DNA of 64,000 nucleotides from Talaromyces rugulosus. Lineage: Eukaryota > Ascomycota > Eurotiomycetes > Eurotiales > Trichocomaceae. The stretch covers positions 310,001 through 374,000 of the forward strand of contig NC_049563.1 of assembly GCF_013368755.1 (NCBI RefSeq). The letters run 5' to 3'. Each line of letters opens with the position of its first letter. Positions within the stretch are counted from its first letter, which is position 1. Positions 34,377-45,529 of the stretch are shown piece by piece. Position numbers and translations under genes: made by a program. Under the pieces are notes generated by a model. The model was not told the origin of the DNA, did not search any database, and was given only the letters and a program-made list of their open reading frames with translations.

Positions 34377-34829
34377 TTACGATGCCCTTCTGCTCGTAGC
34401 AACTGCAGATATGTAGTCTGCAAAAAGCCCAGTTGCATGCTCACTATGACCCGTCAGGAGCCAGAGGAGACGGCCAACCTTGCTGAGCAGCAAAGGCGGC
34501 AGGTGTAACAACGAAGTCCAGAGGAGCAGCGACAGGGAAAAGAGGACCAAAGTGTTGGCGACGAATTTCTCGCCGGGGCTCATCACGTAGACGCCAAAGG
34601 TGACTTCGTAGCGGTAGTATTCCAGGCAGATCCAGTCGACGAGGCGCAGGGTGAGATTTCGGTGTTGTTTGCTGTAAGACAGGGTGGGTGTGTTGTTCGC
34701 TGCGGCCATTGAAGACGAGTACTTGCTGATGAGCTCGTCCACGATCGGCGGCGAGTGTGAGCACTGCGAGGACACATGGGTTGGGGTCGGCGTCGTGGGA
34801 GTGTAAAAGGCACTCATGTCAGTCGACAT
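34377..34829 (-). CDS. Putative serine palmitoyltransferase small subunit-like protein
   Basis: Single exon, 150 residues from MSTDMSAFYTP. The first 60 residues are polar and S/T/P-rich. The core WICLEYYRYEVTFGVYVMSP, followed by GEKFVANTLVLFSLSLLLW, resembles the ssSPT/Tsc3-like domain (PF11779): an aromatic YYRYE motif, then a Met-x-Pro-x-Glu turn and one hydrophobic helix. Such proteins sit in the ER membrane and stimulate the Lcb1/Lcb2 enzyme that starts sphingolipid synthesis. A second hydrophobic stretch, LLHLPPLLLSKVGRLLWLLTG, follows. The frame remains open upstream for about 140 more codons, but that part looks like leader sequence, so the ATG at 34829 is preferred. Assignment rests on motif resemblance only. 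Confidence 0.65.
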   Translation of the reverse strand: MSTDMSAFYTPTTPTPTHVSSQCSHSPPIVDELISKYSSSMAAANNTPTLSYSKQHRNLTLRLVDWICLEYYRYEVTFGVYVMSPGEKFVANTLVLFSLSLLLWTSLLHLPPLLLSKVGRLLWLLTGHSEHATGLFADYISAVATSRRAS

Positions 34830-35443
34830 TCTGTCAGACTGCCAGTTAAAAACACTGAACGAAAAAAGTGAAGCCTTCCGCAGGTATCCTCGTACGAATC
34901 GGATGGCGCGCCGAGCCAGTAGATCGAAATAGTTGAAGATCCGTTTAGGGGATGAAACAATATGAGATAACGATGCAGGGATGAGTTGGAGAGACGAGAG
35001 AGACGAGGGCAAGTGAGGACGACGCAAGGAAACCAGAAGAATTCGTAATAAGAAGAGGCATAATTCGCATTTGTGAGGCCGATCCGGAAAGTTCGGCAGG
35101 CGCGACCCCCGGCGCCTTCCTCCTCCTTCTCTAGTCGCCGCTCGTTCTAGCTTCATATTCGTTTCTCGTGATCTCGACTGCAGCTTGCAGATCTTGGCAG
35201 CAGGACAGCGTCTGCTCTGTGATGCCAGTGGGTGGTGACGGAAAAGCGACAATCCTAAAAGAGTATGTCTGAACCTTTAACATCAGGCTACGTTTGGCAA
35301 CGAAAAGTAGCAGTTCTCGAAATGACATTATAGTACGATCTACAATTCGCCCGAGAACAAGCTAGAGCCTGACATGCTATCAATATCCAACTTTCCCTAT
35401 GCAGTTGTGACTATACCACTGACACACAATATGCTGTTATCCA
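34830..35443. other. Leader/promoter of the SPT-subunit gene and 3' flank of the amine oxidase
   Basis: The minus-strand sequence is CT-rich with no in-frame stop for most of its length, which explains the long spurious upstream extension of the small-subunit frame. I see no separate gene. Confidence 0.4.
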
Positions 35444-37024
35444 CTACAACCCCGACTCAGACTGATATTCGCCTAGTGCAGCATTAGCGCCGAGGACACC
35501 AAGCTCGTTCAACACAGTGTCAGCAGCCAGAGCACCCTGTTCAACTGCACCCTCGATAAACCCTTTCCATCCATGAGCCCAATCAGCATTGGCCATGAGG
35601 ACGTTGCCGTGCCGCTTCTGAAGCTCAGCGAGGTACTTTGTGAGGAAACCAGCTCTATACCAAGCGGCGCCCGCCTTGGCATACGGATCGGAGACCCAGT
35701 CATGGAAGACGACTTTCTTGATCTCCATAGGATGGAATCGCCGGAGAGCAGTTTCGAGCCTCTCGGGCTCTTTGAGTGGATCAAGCTTTCCTCGGTTATC
35801 ACCGGCAAACGAGGTAATACGTGTTGACTTGCCACCAGCGCAGAATCCGTCACCATATATGTATAAGAAGTCCCCAGGCCAGGTACACCCTCGCAGACCA
35901 CGCAAGTCGCCCTCAACCTCGGCATGGATCTTGGTGAGGTAGTCAACTTGGTTGATCTTGATAGCCTCCTGACGAAGGGGCGATAGAGGAGGGTCGAAGT
36001 GGATATCCGGAAGGACAGCGATAGGGATTGTGTTTACGACACGCTGGGCACTATACGTCTTGTTGGAGGTGCTGATGACCGAGACTATGCCTTCTCTCTC
36101 GGAAATAGACTTGATGGGAGACTTGAACGAGTACTGTAGCCCGAGCCGGACGGCATCATCAAAGATACAGCGGGCGAGGGTGGACTGGCCCTCTCGGATC
36201 TTATAGAGGGTCCAAATTTCTTCAAAGGTCGAGATATCGTACGACCCAAGAGCCTGGGCACGGAGCATTTCGAGAAAGCCAATATCCTCGACAGAGCCGC
36301 CACCACAGTGTGGGACGAGGGACTCGAGAAGAGCAAGCTCGTCAGCGGTCAATTGGTCCTTGATCTGCTCGATTCGGTCACGACAGGACAGTTGATCGAC
36401 CGCCTTGACCTTATCTGCGCTAACACGCGAGTTACCAAGGGTAGAGTAAGGAAGCGGGCAGATGTCTCGCCCATTGTTGCCGTCAATATTGATGAAGATT
36501 CTCCACGCTCTGGCGGTCATCTCACCAGCCTCCTTGTGGGTGAATTTGCGACTGCCAGACCCGGTGTCGAGGGTGAAGTAATCGCAACCACCATTCTCGG
36601 TGCGCGTCATGCTGATTTCGTCTTTGAGGCCGTAACGCTCCATCTCCGCAAAGAGACGACCGTGGACATGCGAAACCCAGGTGCCGCCCATCTCGAAGGT
36701 GGTGCCATCAACCTCTGCACTCCAGGTTCTGCCACCGACACGATCGCGGGCTTCAAGAAGAAGCGTTTTCTTGCCTTTGGGATCTGATGTTAGTGACCTG
36801 TGTGACTTTGATCAATTGGACCTACCGGCCTTGACCAGGTCCCGAGCCGCCGTCAGACCAGCGTAGCCGGCTCCGATGACGATAGCCTCCCAGGGTATGT
36901 CATTATCGGTCTTTCGTACTCTGTATTCGGGCTGAATGACACCATAGGTGTGGAGGCCACCGACCAAGCCAGTCTTTTTGGTATAAGTATAACCGTCTGC
37001 AGAGGGCTTGGCTTCGTAGGCCAT
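35444..37024 (-). CDS. Flavin-containing monoamine oxidase (MAO-N type)
   Basis: Exons 36826..37024 and 35444..36783 encode 512 residues, beginning MAYEAKPSADGYTYTKKTGL. The FAD-binding start is AIVIGAGYAGLTAARDLVKA near residues 47-66, continuing after the intron as KKTLLLEARDRVGGRTW. MGGTWVSHVHGRLFAEM and the C-terminal FAD/substrate block ANADWAHGWKGFIEGAVEQG follow. Order and length match the fungal MAO-N group, which oxidises primary amines to aldehydes with release of ammonia and peroxide and binds FAD non-covalently. MAO-N carries a peroxisomal C-terminus; this protein ends ESGL, which is not a standard PTS1. It lies tail-to-head with the RidA-like gene upstream on the same strand and within a group of amine-related genes. 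Confidence 0.92.
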
Positions 37025-37398
37025 TGTTCCGGGGTAAGGCTCGGTAACGAAGGAACTAAGCAATTATGTGAGGATCTTTGATCAGCTGTTTGCACAAAAC
37101 CATTGCTATTTAACTTGATATAAGGAGTTCAAGGTGTTTACATGTTTACATTCACATCAAGCAAGATATTATTTACGTCAGCGCGGGGGCGGTTGAAGCT
37201 CATACCAGATGTAGTTAGGCGGGAACTTATAGTTCTCTATACTGAAACGGGCAATGACTTCAACTACAACTGTAGAGTCCCATGTAGCCAAGAGTATTAC
37301 TAAAAATCGACAAATAACATAGTCCCTATCCTTTTGTTTCTTCCTTCGACCACCTGATACACCCCTTTACCCCTGTCGAAAACCGGGCCCTCAACTTA
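37025..37398. promoter_or_regulatory. Promoter region of the MAO-N-type gene
   Basis: 374 bp between the stop of the RidA-like gene and the oxidase ATG. No clear TATA box or TGATAA site was seen. The upstream part includes the RidA-like gene's 3'-UTR. Confidence 0.35.
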
Positions 37399-37845
37399 TT
37401 ACCGCAGTATCATTGCCTCGGCCTGCACTTCGGCACGCATATTTGGTACGACAATCGCGGGCACTATAACAGTACCCCATGCCGGTGAATTTCCAGGATA
37501 CCGTTCTCGGAATATTTTTTGCAAAGTCGGCTCATCGGCTGGGTCGAGTAGATAGGCGGTAATCTTGTGGGCATCTCCCAAGCCACCCTTGACGCCGGCA
37601 TTTTGTAGTGCAGCGTCGAGACAGACAAGGATGGCTGTAAATTCATCTTCAAGGGAACTCGTGACCAGCTCTCCTGTGGTGAGATCTAAGCCGACATGTG
37701 TTGTAGTTGTAACGAGCTTTGTGCTCAATGGCACCGTAGTTGTCGTAGCAATGCCTGCAGACCGTAACATATCACCCACTGGGCCGGGAAGCCACTTGGA
37801 CTCGACATGTGAGGCTTTTTTGAATAGACGTGATATAAAGTTCAT
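37399..37845 (-). CDS. RidA/YjgF-YER057c family protein
   Basis: Single exon, 148 residues. The start at 37845 gives MNFISRLFKKAS; an upstream GTG-led extension is not a eukaryotic start. The fold pattern is clear: TTHVGLDLTTGELVTSSLED, LDAALQNAGVKGG, DAHKITAYLLDP, and the C-terminal strand EVQAEAMILR. Canonical RidA has a catalytic Arg in a PARSxV motif; here that position reads SPAWGTVIV, so enamine/imine deaminase activity by the classical mechanism is doubtful. Its place directly upstream of an amine oxidase, on the same strand, suggests a role in handling reactive imine intermediates or in the same catabolic route. This is inference. Confidence 0.85.
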   Translation of the reverse strand: MNFISRLFKKASHVESKWLPGPVGDMLRSAGIATTTTVPLSTKLVTTTTHVGLDLTTGELVTSSLEDEFTAILVCLDAALQNAGVKGGLGDAHKITAYLLDPADEPTLQKIFRERYPGNSPAWGTVIVPAIVVPNMRAEVQAEAMILR

Positions 37846-38408
37846 TGTCAATATGCGTGAAGGTAATGAATGACTTGGCACTGGGGATAAACACTAGTCA
37901 TATACGTAGAAACTAGGGAATATACGAGTTAGGAAGACTCAGAATGTGACTACCACCAAGCAAACTTACTGAGGGGCCTTGTTTTGGTTCTTTTGGCTTT
38001 TCGATAGCCTTGCGCTTTATACTGCCGCTCTGGATTTGATAGGAATTAGAAATTACCCAGCGAAGAGGAAGCACCCTTGTATTACTGAGGTATTTATGGG
38101 AAAGTTAAAGTGGTCCCCAAGTTGTGTGCAGTACCCAATTCGGTAAGGATGCTTAATTTAGTTCTGTGCCTGGATCCATGACGTGTTTCAATGTCGGTTT
38201 TTGGAATGTTGTCAAAAAGGGGTATGCAAAGTTTGAGACACTTGAGAAACCCTAACCCTAAATGATACGTTGATTATCAGTCACGACATAGCCTAACGAA
38301 CTTATACTGCCTGTCCATTCTCGTAGATTAATATCTCCTTTTACACATGCAGAATCATAACCTATTAGGTTTTAACATTTTAATGAAGGCCGAAAGAGAT
38401 ATTGCATA
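37846..38408. promoter_or_regulatory. Divergent promoter between RidA-like and alpha/beta-hydrolase genes
   Basis: Contains possible GATA-factor sites: TGATAG at about 38037 and TTATCA (inverse TGATAA) near 38275. No ORF of note. Confidence 0.35.
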
Positions 38409-39389
38409 ATGACTACATCCCCAGCGACCTCTATTCGTCTACCTCTGTACGATTCTGAAATCACAGCTGTTGAAGATACGCAACACCGGCCAATACCATC
38501 GAGTCTCTGCGAACTTCGTCGGCTACGCAAAGAAGAGCCTTCTCAAGATGACAAGATTTACAACGACCCGCAGATAGTGATCGAGGAAATCAGTGTCGCA
38601 GGCGCCCAAGGTCCCCTCCATGCCATTCTATTGACTCGGAAATCTCGTTTGACAATTTCAAAGCTTCGGCCTGGAGTTTTATTTTTTCATGGTGGGGGAC
38701 GAGTCATGGGGAACGTCTACGTTGGCCTTGCTGCAGTGAGCGAACTTGTTAAAGATCTAGACGCCGTGATTGTCAGTGTTGCATACAGACTATCTCCAGA
38801 AGCTTCCGGAACTGATGCCGTAGAGGACTGCTATGCCTCCCTTGTCTGGATGTCCGAAAACTTGAGCACCTTCAACGTAGACCCGGCTCGTTTCATGATT
38901 GCTGGTGTCTCAGCTGGAGCTGGCCTTGCTGCAGGAACTGTTCTTCTATCTCGGGACCGAAACGGTCCTAGAGTATGCGCTCAGATGCTGGCGTGTCCCA
39001 TGCTAGATGACCGGCTCATAACCTTGTCGGCTCAACAATTTGAGAATGGGCGAGGATTTTATACTGCGTGGGGTCGATATGCTTGGAAGTGTGTCCTTGG
39101 CGAAGACGCCAAAACAGGAAATGTCAATCAGTATGTAGCGCCTGGGCGTGCCGAAGATCTGTCGCACTTACCACCTGCCTACATCGATGCTGGATCGGGC
39201 GAGCCATTCCGAGACGAAGATATTGCGTATGCCAGGAAGTTATGGGAGTGCGGAGTCCAAGCTGACTTGCACATCTGGGGAGGTGGCTGCCATGGGTTTG
39301 ACTTGTTCTACCCTACGGAGATTGGAGCACAAGCTATCCAGACAAGAGATGCCTGGATGAGAAGGACATTGAGGGAGAAGACAGGATAA
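38409..39389 (+). CDS. Alpha/beta hydrolase (abhydrolase_3, HSL-type)
   Basis: Single exon, 326 residues. The oxyanion motif is LFFHGGGRVMGN. The nucleophile is Ser168 in GVSAGAGLAAG, the acid is probably in the DAGSGEPFRDEDIAYA block, and the His lies in GGCHGFDLFYP. There is no signal peptide, so it should be intracellular. It is the divergent neighbour of the RidA-like gene in the amine-related region and may hydrolyse an ester or amide to release the amine or process its product; the substrate is not readable. Unlike the esterase at 2020, it keeps the standard HGGG. Confidence 0.9.
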   Translation: MTTSPATSIRLPLYDSEITAVEDTQHRPIPSSLCELRRLRKEEPSQDDKIYNDPQIVIEEISVAGAQGPLHAILLTRKSRLTISKLRPGVLFFHGGGRVMGNVYVGLAAVSELVKDLDAVIVSVAYRLSPEASGTDAVEDCYASLVWMSENLSTFNVDPARFMIAGVSAGAGLAAGTVLLSRDRNGPRVCAQMLACPMLDDRLITLSAQQFENGRGFYTAWGRYAWKCVLGEDAKTGNVNQYVAPGRAEDLSHLPPAYIDAGSGEPFRDEDIAYARKLWECGVQADLHIWGGGCHGFDLFYPTEIGAQAIQTRDAWMRRTLREKTG

Positions 39390-40045
39390 AGCAAGAGGAA
39401 ACCATTTGTATCACTTAATAGGCGGCAGCAAGATGGGGGATAAGGGCATGTAGTCTAACGGGAATGCTCCGGACGGAAGGATTCATTCATCGTTTGATGG
39501 GTACACTCTGGGTTGATCGTACATGTAGAACATTGATGCTCTTCTCGGTGACACTAGCTAATTCTCGACCCCCTAAGCTCGTGTTGGCTGTTACAAAAAT
39601 TCACCGTTAGCTCATATCACGTCTAACACCTCAAGAGGTACTGAAATTATATAATAAATCGATATGAGTGACATAACCTTGTGCCTTCTATTAACAAGGT
39701 TAAGATGTGTAGACATCTGGAGTATCAATTAATGGTATATGAAACGAAATACATTGATATAGTGACAATCCCCCTGAGTCTGGGGAAATTTAACATTTGA
39801 AGTGACTAATATATATAGCACCCACAAGTTGGATAGAATTTCTGTTGGAACGAATTGCTGTGAAGCTTTCTTCACACAGAACATAATTGATATACATGTA
39901 GACGTGATAGAAAAATATATTCTGAAGTCATACACAAATGGGAAAAACAAAAGAAAAGAAATCCAATCACACTGGTCCTCACTCTGGCATGCATTTTGAG
40001 CAGAGCTTTGCTCCCAAGTAACTATTCCCAATTCACTAGCCGTCC
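39390..40045. other. Intergenic region between convergent genes
   Basis: 3' flanks of the hydrolase (plus) and the permease (minus), AT-rich, no gene seen. Confidence 0.4.
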
Positions 40046-42101
40046 TCAGACTTTGGAAGATGATCTTGGGGGAGGGTCCTTGAGCGTATGAGTGTTAGCT
40101 TCTTTTATGAGATCCCAGTCGATATGCGGGCCTTCAAAGTTTACGTTGCCATCCACGAGCCAGAGAAGCATAATGATGAGAAACAACCCGACAACAATGA
40201 CGCTAATATAGTTCATCGTCGCTGTACTGACAGGAAGCGAGGGGGGCATGCACACTGCGACGCCCAGCACCACAATCCAAAGGACAGAGAAGCCATTGCA
40301 CAGGTAGCCGAAGATCCCAAGATCAAGATATCGTGGCGGCAAATGTTGCTTTCGACCTTGAAAAAGGAGAATTCCCTGAGGCACCGCGTAGGTGATATTC
40401 AAGAAAAGAACGGCAGAATTGATGATCGAGTTGAAGGCGGTAGTTGAGGCAAGATAGAGCAAGCCATAGAGCAAGACGAAAATAAATGCGACACCGGTGG
40501 TCCGGACAGGAAACTCGAGTCTCTGATCTATCTTGGAGAAATACTTCGAGAAAGGAACACCGTTCTAAAATTGCATTAGGCTTGGTGGAACTGCGTGTGA
40601 GGTACTGCGTGTGAGGTTGACGGTGAACTTACATCACGAGCAAAAGCCCACGCTATACGTCCACTTGTAACCCACTGAGAAGGCAGAGCAACTATGTGGG
40701 CCATGTCAACACCACATATGACTTTGTCATAGAAGAAAAACAATACATACGGATATAGACCACTAAAAGCAAAGAAGTTAGACATATTGTAGCTTTGCGG
40801 TTCCCGGTCCTGTAGCATTATTGGTAACTATTAACGTTCGTTATTAGGAAATCAAACGCACGCCTGGAAAACCAGCTCCATGCTAGGTAATGGCGAATTC
40901 ATAACAGCGTCGGCGTCGGTCATAAAGTACATGAGGGCAATGAAAAGCGGAAGGGAGGTACCCAACCCGATTATCAATGTCATTATGATGACTTGGGGCA
41001 CTCTGCGGCCAGGCTGTGTCATCTCCTCGCTGATGTGAATTGCTGGATTTTTCTGTCAAAGTATGTCAAAATCATATAAATGAATAGAGAACTTACCTCC
41101 ATCAGTGCCTCCGAAAGCATACATGCAGTTTGAAATGCCCAGAATCCAAGCTGTGCCGGAGCCCCAACCACTTGTCCCCATGCCAGATTGAACAAGATAT
41201 GAGCTTTTGTTCACGTGTTGATGCATACCTACAGGGACAAAAAGAACCAGGACCATCCCGATGACCGAGAGGACCAGCGAAGTCTGGACAAGCCACCCAA
41301 GCCGTTTCGATGTCACGAAGACGGGTACCACTAAATAAAGGGTTACCCATCATTCTGGGATTATAACAATGACTATTTGGGCCAACCTGTTATAACAGAG
41401 ACCGCAACATAAAAGAGATATACTACCCAGTTTGTAGCCAAAAATTCCGGTTTAACGAAATGAATCATGCCGTAAAGGGTAGAAGCAGCAAGCGAGATTC
41501 CAGAACAACTGTGCCACGACATGTTAGGCTAAAGCTTTGTTCCAGCAGCTTCTTACATCTACTTACGTGACAATCCACCAAGCAAGGATTGACATCCACC
41601 CAATAATGTACGCAGCAAAGCGCCTCGATTTCTCTGGGCTTAGAATCCAGCAAAAGTGGTATTGGCCGCCGGTCGACTAAAGGCTGCAATGTCAGTGGGT
41701 TTTGCCAAAGCTAAAAATGTTGGTCATCGTACCGGAAATGCGGAAGCGATCTCACTCAAACCCAATGTGATAGTGAATTGAACAACAAAGGCAACGACAA
41801 GGCCGAGAAGGATGACTTGAGGGCCTCCGTACGCCAGAGACTGGCCAAAACAGCTCTACCGGAAGGATTAGTTTTTGCAATGAATGATATGTAGAAGGAC
41901 ACTGACTAGGTATCCAGCCCAGGAGTTGGTGATAGAGAAGCCGAGGCCGAGGGCAGAAATCCAGCTGAATTGACGCTTCAACTCGGGCTTATGACCATTC
42001 GCTCGGAGAATGGCATCGTCAATATCGACGCCTACGGCAACGCTCTCGTGATCCCCGTCAACATCCTTGGCCGTTGAATTGGACTTTTCTATGTCCTGCA
42101 T
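40046..42101 (-). CDS. APC-family permease (amino acid/GABA/choline transporter type)
   Basis: Nine exons join in one frame to give 533 residues: 41907..42101, 41733..41855, 41567..41676, 41387..41508, 41097..41330, 40862..41042, 40751..40809, 40633..40691 and 40046..40564. Family landmarks appear in order: FSWISALGLGFSITNSWAGY, the TM2 region SLAYGGPQVILLGLVVAFVV, LSEIASAFPSTGGQYHF, FGGTDGAIHISEEM, GRRVPQVIIMTLIIG, LPSQWVTSGRIAWAFARDNG, and a final LFLIIMLLWLVDG helix. It is a twelve-helix plasma-membrane transporter of the fungal amino-acid/choline/GABA group. Three TGATAA sites stand within 280 bp upstream, as expected for AreA-type nitrogen control. Being next to amine oxidases, uptake of an amine is plausible. 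Confidence 0.9.
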
Positions 42102-42227
42102 TGAGAACCGTCAAAAGGTTAAGTGATCTGAATATATTTATAGATCCTTTGGCCGAGGAAATGTTGCAAGGGAAATTCCAAGGCCTGTAGACAAGAGACT
42201 TGGATGGGGTTTTAAGACAGATCCAGG

Positions 42228-42377
42228 TGATAACAAGGTTTGAACAAGGGTTGATCAAGGTTTTGCGGGATAAAAGAGAAATACATATGTATGTTTAGGC
42301 TTCAGCAAACTGGAACCTTGAAGCATCTCCAGGATATTGTAGATAGTCCCACTTGATCTGTGATAAGGGGTTGATAA
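42228..42377. promoter_or_regulatory. Three TGATAA (GATA-factor) sites upstream of the permease
   Basis: TGATAA occurs at 42228-42233, 42361-42366 and 42372-42377, the last two 11 bp apart. HGATAR sites bind AreA-type nitrogen regulators in filamentous fungi. They lie 127-276 bp before the permease ATG. Confidence 0.45.
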
Positions 42378-43559
42378 AGGTGATTGGTTTTGAAGCCACA
42401 ACGCAAGGCGGCGAGGGGGTCAAAACATTCGATGTCCCCAGACCTTGGCAGCAGCATGCAAGTCACCCCATATTACGACGTTGTTGTTCTGGTGGCAATC
42501 CAGTGGAGAGAACAAACCGATAATTGGCCTCCAAGCTTTCCTGTTTCGGATGTGGTGTGGATGCAAGTTGGGAGTACTTCCGGAAACGGTTAAGCCATTG
42601 CTTGACTATGTATCAAACTACCAGAAGTAAGGCCAGATACTAGGAAATCTCGGCCTTGGCAATAATGTTTACACTCACCGCAGGAGATTCACAATGGGGC
42701 AATGTAATTTCTCATTTAAATAATTTATTTGTATCCCTGCTCTCGTATTTGCAATACTTGGCGCTCTTCCCGATCTCTTGGGCAAAGTACAACGTAATGC
42801 GACTCAAATGGGAGGCGCCATTTTTGTAATTAATATTAAATTTTATAATATTTGATGCTGTGCAGGCGCCCTACGCGCGGAAAACAACTAACATCGCGAC
42901 GATAAGTAGGTAAGTATACATAGACAATTATCTCCAGATATCCGGATAGCTTCAACGATGGGTTTATGACCTTTAGTTCTCCTCCTGCTTTGGGCTGATA
43001 CGGTTTCAGTTATACTGTCTATGTCGTCTTGGATAGCAGCTAACAAAATTAGACGTCTTAGTGTTCACTCTGTAAGCAAGTATGTGCCTTTCCGCTAGAA
43101 ACTGTGCACCCAGCACGAGCTCAGAAAGTTCCTTTTTTCCTCTTTACCTTACAACCAACAGGTCTTAAGCTACGGCTATAATCTCGTTATTGTGCTCGTA
43201 GTTTGACACCGCAGAGCTGATTGAGAAGGATTTCTCTTGATACTGTGATCACCCCCACAGCTCCTTTCCTTGATCGAACTGTGTCTCGTCAAGCCATTCG
43301 CATTCCAGAGTCCCCAGATAGAACCATTTTTCTATGATAGTGAAAAATGGCACGTGGGACGAATGGCTATTTAAGAGGCCGCGGCGAAATTGGTGGTGGA
43401 GTCGGTTCGGCGGTTGATCGCGTTACCGGATTTGGATTGCCAGATAAGTAGTTTGATATAATGTGTCAACCCAAAAATGTATGGGGATGCATCGTCCTGT
43501 ACTCTTAAAAGAAAAGATAAGCATGCTGAAGCCTCAGCATGTCGGAACATGTCTAAGAG
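42378..43559. other. Intergenic region, 1.2 kb, no gene seen
   Basis: Holds the distal permease promoter and the 3' flank of the Zn2Cys6 gene. Composition changes around 42700-42860, which is AT-rich. ORFs are short with no domain content. Confidence 0.35.
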
Positions 43560-45370
43560 TTATCTGTTAATGAAGAGTGAAGCATAAGTCATGAAAGTAG
43601 CCAAACATACGAATTCCATCCATGGGACATTGTACCAGCCATTTAGGTGGGTCCCCCTCTCTTCCCAAACCTTGGTCAGAATCTCAGTCATGGCTGGATG
43701 CTGAAATCCCGTCGCATGCTTGATCTCACCAATACACCAGCTGGCATAGTGCATCTGATGTGGCGAAGAAGTGTCAGCTCCGGCTAGGAATAGCGGGAAT
43801 AATAGCCGTTTGTAAAAAGCTGTATCCCTAGGTATAACTGCACAAACATCAAAAATGGCTGTTACAGAGGCCTTTATTCGAGAATCGTCGCAGGAAATGA
43901 CAAAGGCATCCGGAAATCGGAGAACACGGAGAAGACAGGCATGTCTGTATGCCTCAGCCAAGTGTCTCCATTCCTTGTGCCCCGTTGGATAGATTGCTAG
44001 GTCAGGATCCCATCCACGAAAGAACTTTTCGGCCTTGGTCAGAAGCTCCTGGAACTGATCGATCGAGAGGTCCCCTGCCAAGTATGACTTTCCAGCCTCG
44101 AGGACTTGGCCGATCCGGTGGAAAAGAACAGGAGGGCAGCCGACCAGAGCGTGAAGACTAAGACTTCCGTGGTCCCGAACGCATTTGCGTACATCTCCCG
44201 AATAGGCAAGCTTCTCCGCGCCACTAAATCCCCGCAGCATGTCTAACCTGGTCCCAAGTTAGGGAGGTCGGGTTCACGGCTGTGTTAGGAGGACCTACCA
44301 GGACAAAGCGGAGATGAAGAACATGCTAGCCTTGGACCTTGTAGAGAAGTCGGCTGGACATGCCAATCTCTTGCACAGAAACGCAACACCGGTCAGGTGA
44401 GTGCCATGAGAGGAAATTCCGGTCTCGCAAACCTGGGCGAATGTTGGCATTAGTTTCCCATAGTCGGAAGCGCGAAGGCAACATACGTCATGCAGTACTA
44501 ACAATAGCACTGTCCCCAAAACACACTCCTCCTCGGAGTTTGTCAGGCCAGTGGCTTCTTCCTGAAGAAGCAATGCTCCAAGCGAGTGCAAGGCTGACAC
44601 ACGGTACTGGAGAGAGATGGTGACAAAGTGTTGACTCTCATTTCTTCCCGAGATATGCATGTGACATGCTGAAAGTCCTAGCAGAGCGTGTAGAATGCTT
44701 TGGTGTTGGTAGACAAGAGGCAGGACATGCTCTCGGAAGGGATTATTTGTTCCCTGTACATGAATGGTGAGATATTCGCTGAGAAATTGATCAACTGAAA
44801 ATATCGGTTAGTTCCTTTCAATGGTTAATAAGTGGGGAGAAGACCCAGTGTCTCATACAGTACTCAATTAGACGCCGGTTTGAGGAGATATCTTGGTTGA
44901 AATCGGGTGCCCCAGCAAGGCACGAGGAAGGAGAATATGCAGGCGATGACGGCGGTGGCGAGCCCGAGGTGGTAAAGTTACGGAGAGCATGATCAGGAGA
45001 GAGGGAGGCCTGCGAGGAAATTGAGTCTACCGTTGACGCCTTAGTCGGAGCTTCCGGAGCTACGAGGGACCCCGAAGGCGACGCTGATGGGACTGGCGCC
45101 GTTACTGTCTCGCAGAACTGAAAGCGTGGAGGGTACCCTTCGCAATGCAGTCCCCTCGTACGACATCTGTCGCAGATGGGGCGCTTGCGATCGCATTTGC
45201 GGCACTTTTTGCGACAAGTACCGCAAGCTGGGTCTAATGAGAGGACATTCCGATTAGCAATTGAGAGGGTTATTAGTTGGCGTACGTCAGTTCACTGGAC
45301 AGAACACAAATAGCTAACCTTTCCGACGAGCGGTAGGGCGCTTCAGTGAAGGCGAGATATCCGAGGCCAT
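43560..45370 (-). CDS. Zn2Cys6 transcription factor
   Basis: Five exons (45319..45370, 44859..45233, 44487..44794, 44299..44432, 43560..44247) encode 518 residues. After MASDISPSLKRPTARRK the binuclear zinc cluster reads ACGTCRKKCRKCDRKRPICD, followed by RCRTRGLHCEGYP, with the six cysteines of the fungal type. A S/P-rich linker follows. The regulatory domain (DQFLSEYLTIHVQGTNNPFR, LLGLSACHMHIS, then LHDVCETGISSHGTHLTGVAFLC) is the Fungal_trans_2-like C-terminal module. The intron at 44433-44486 is 54 nt, so its retention would only insert 18 residues. It sits at the centre of the amine-related genes, and a role as their regulator is a fair guess. Nuclear. Confidence 0.9.
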
Positions 45371-45529
45371 CGATTTCTCAGGACAACACTGCCTGCTATT
45401 CACGAAGTTCAAGGAAGTCGATGAGGGGGTGGTGATAACTGATAAGCCAAGAGAGCGATGCACACGGACTACGTGCCGCAATGCGGGGCCGGAACTTCCA
45501 TTGTTCCAGTTGCTACAGCTCTAATATTA

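Noticed and set aside
34377..35252. 291-residue version of the SPT-subunit-like protein
   Set aside because: The extra N-terminal 141 residues look like a CT-rich leader, begin at a non-ATG codon and precede a good ATG at 34829.
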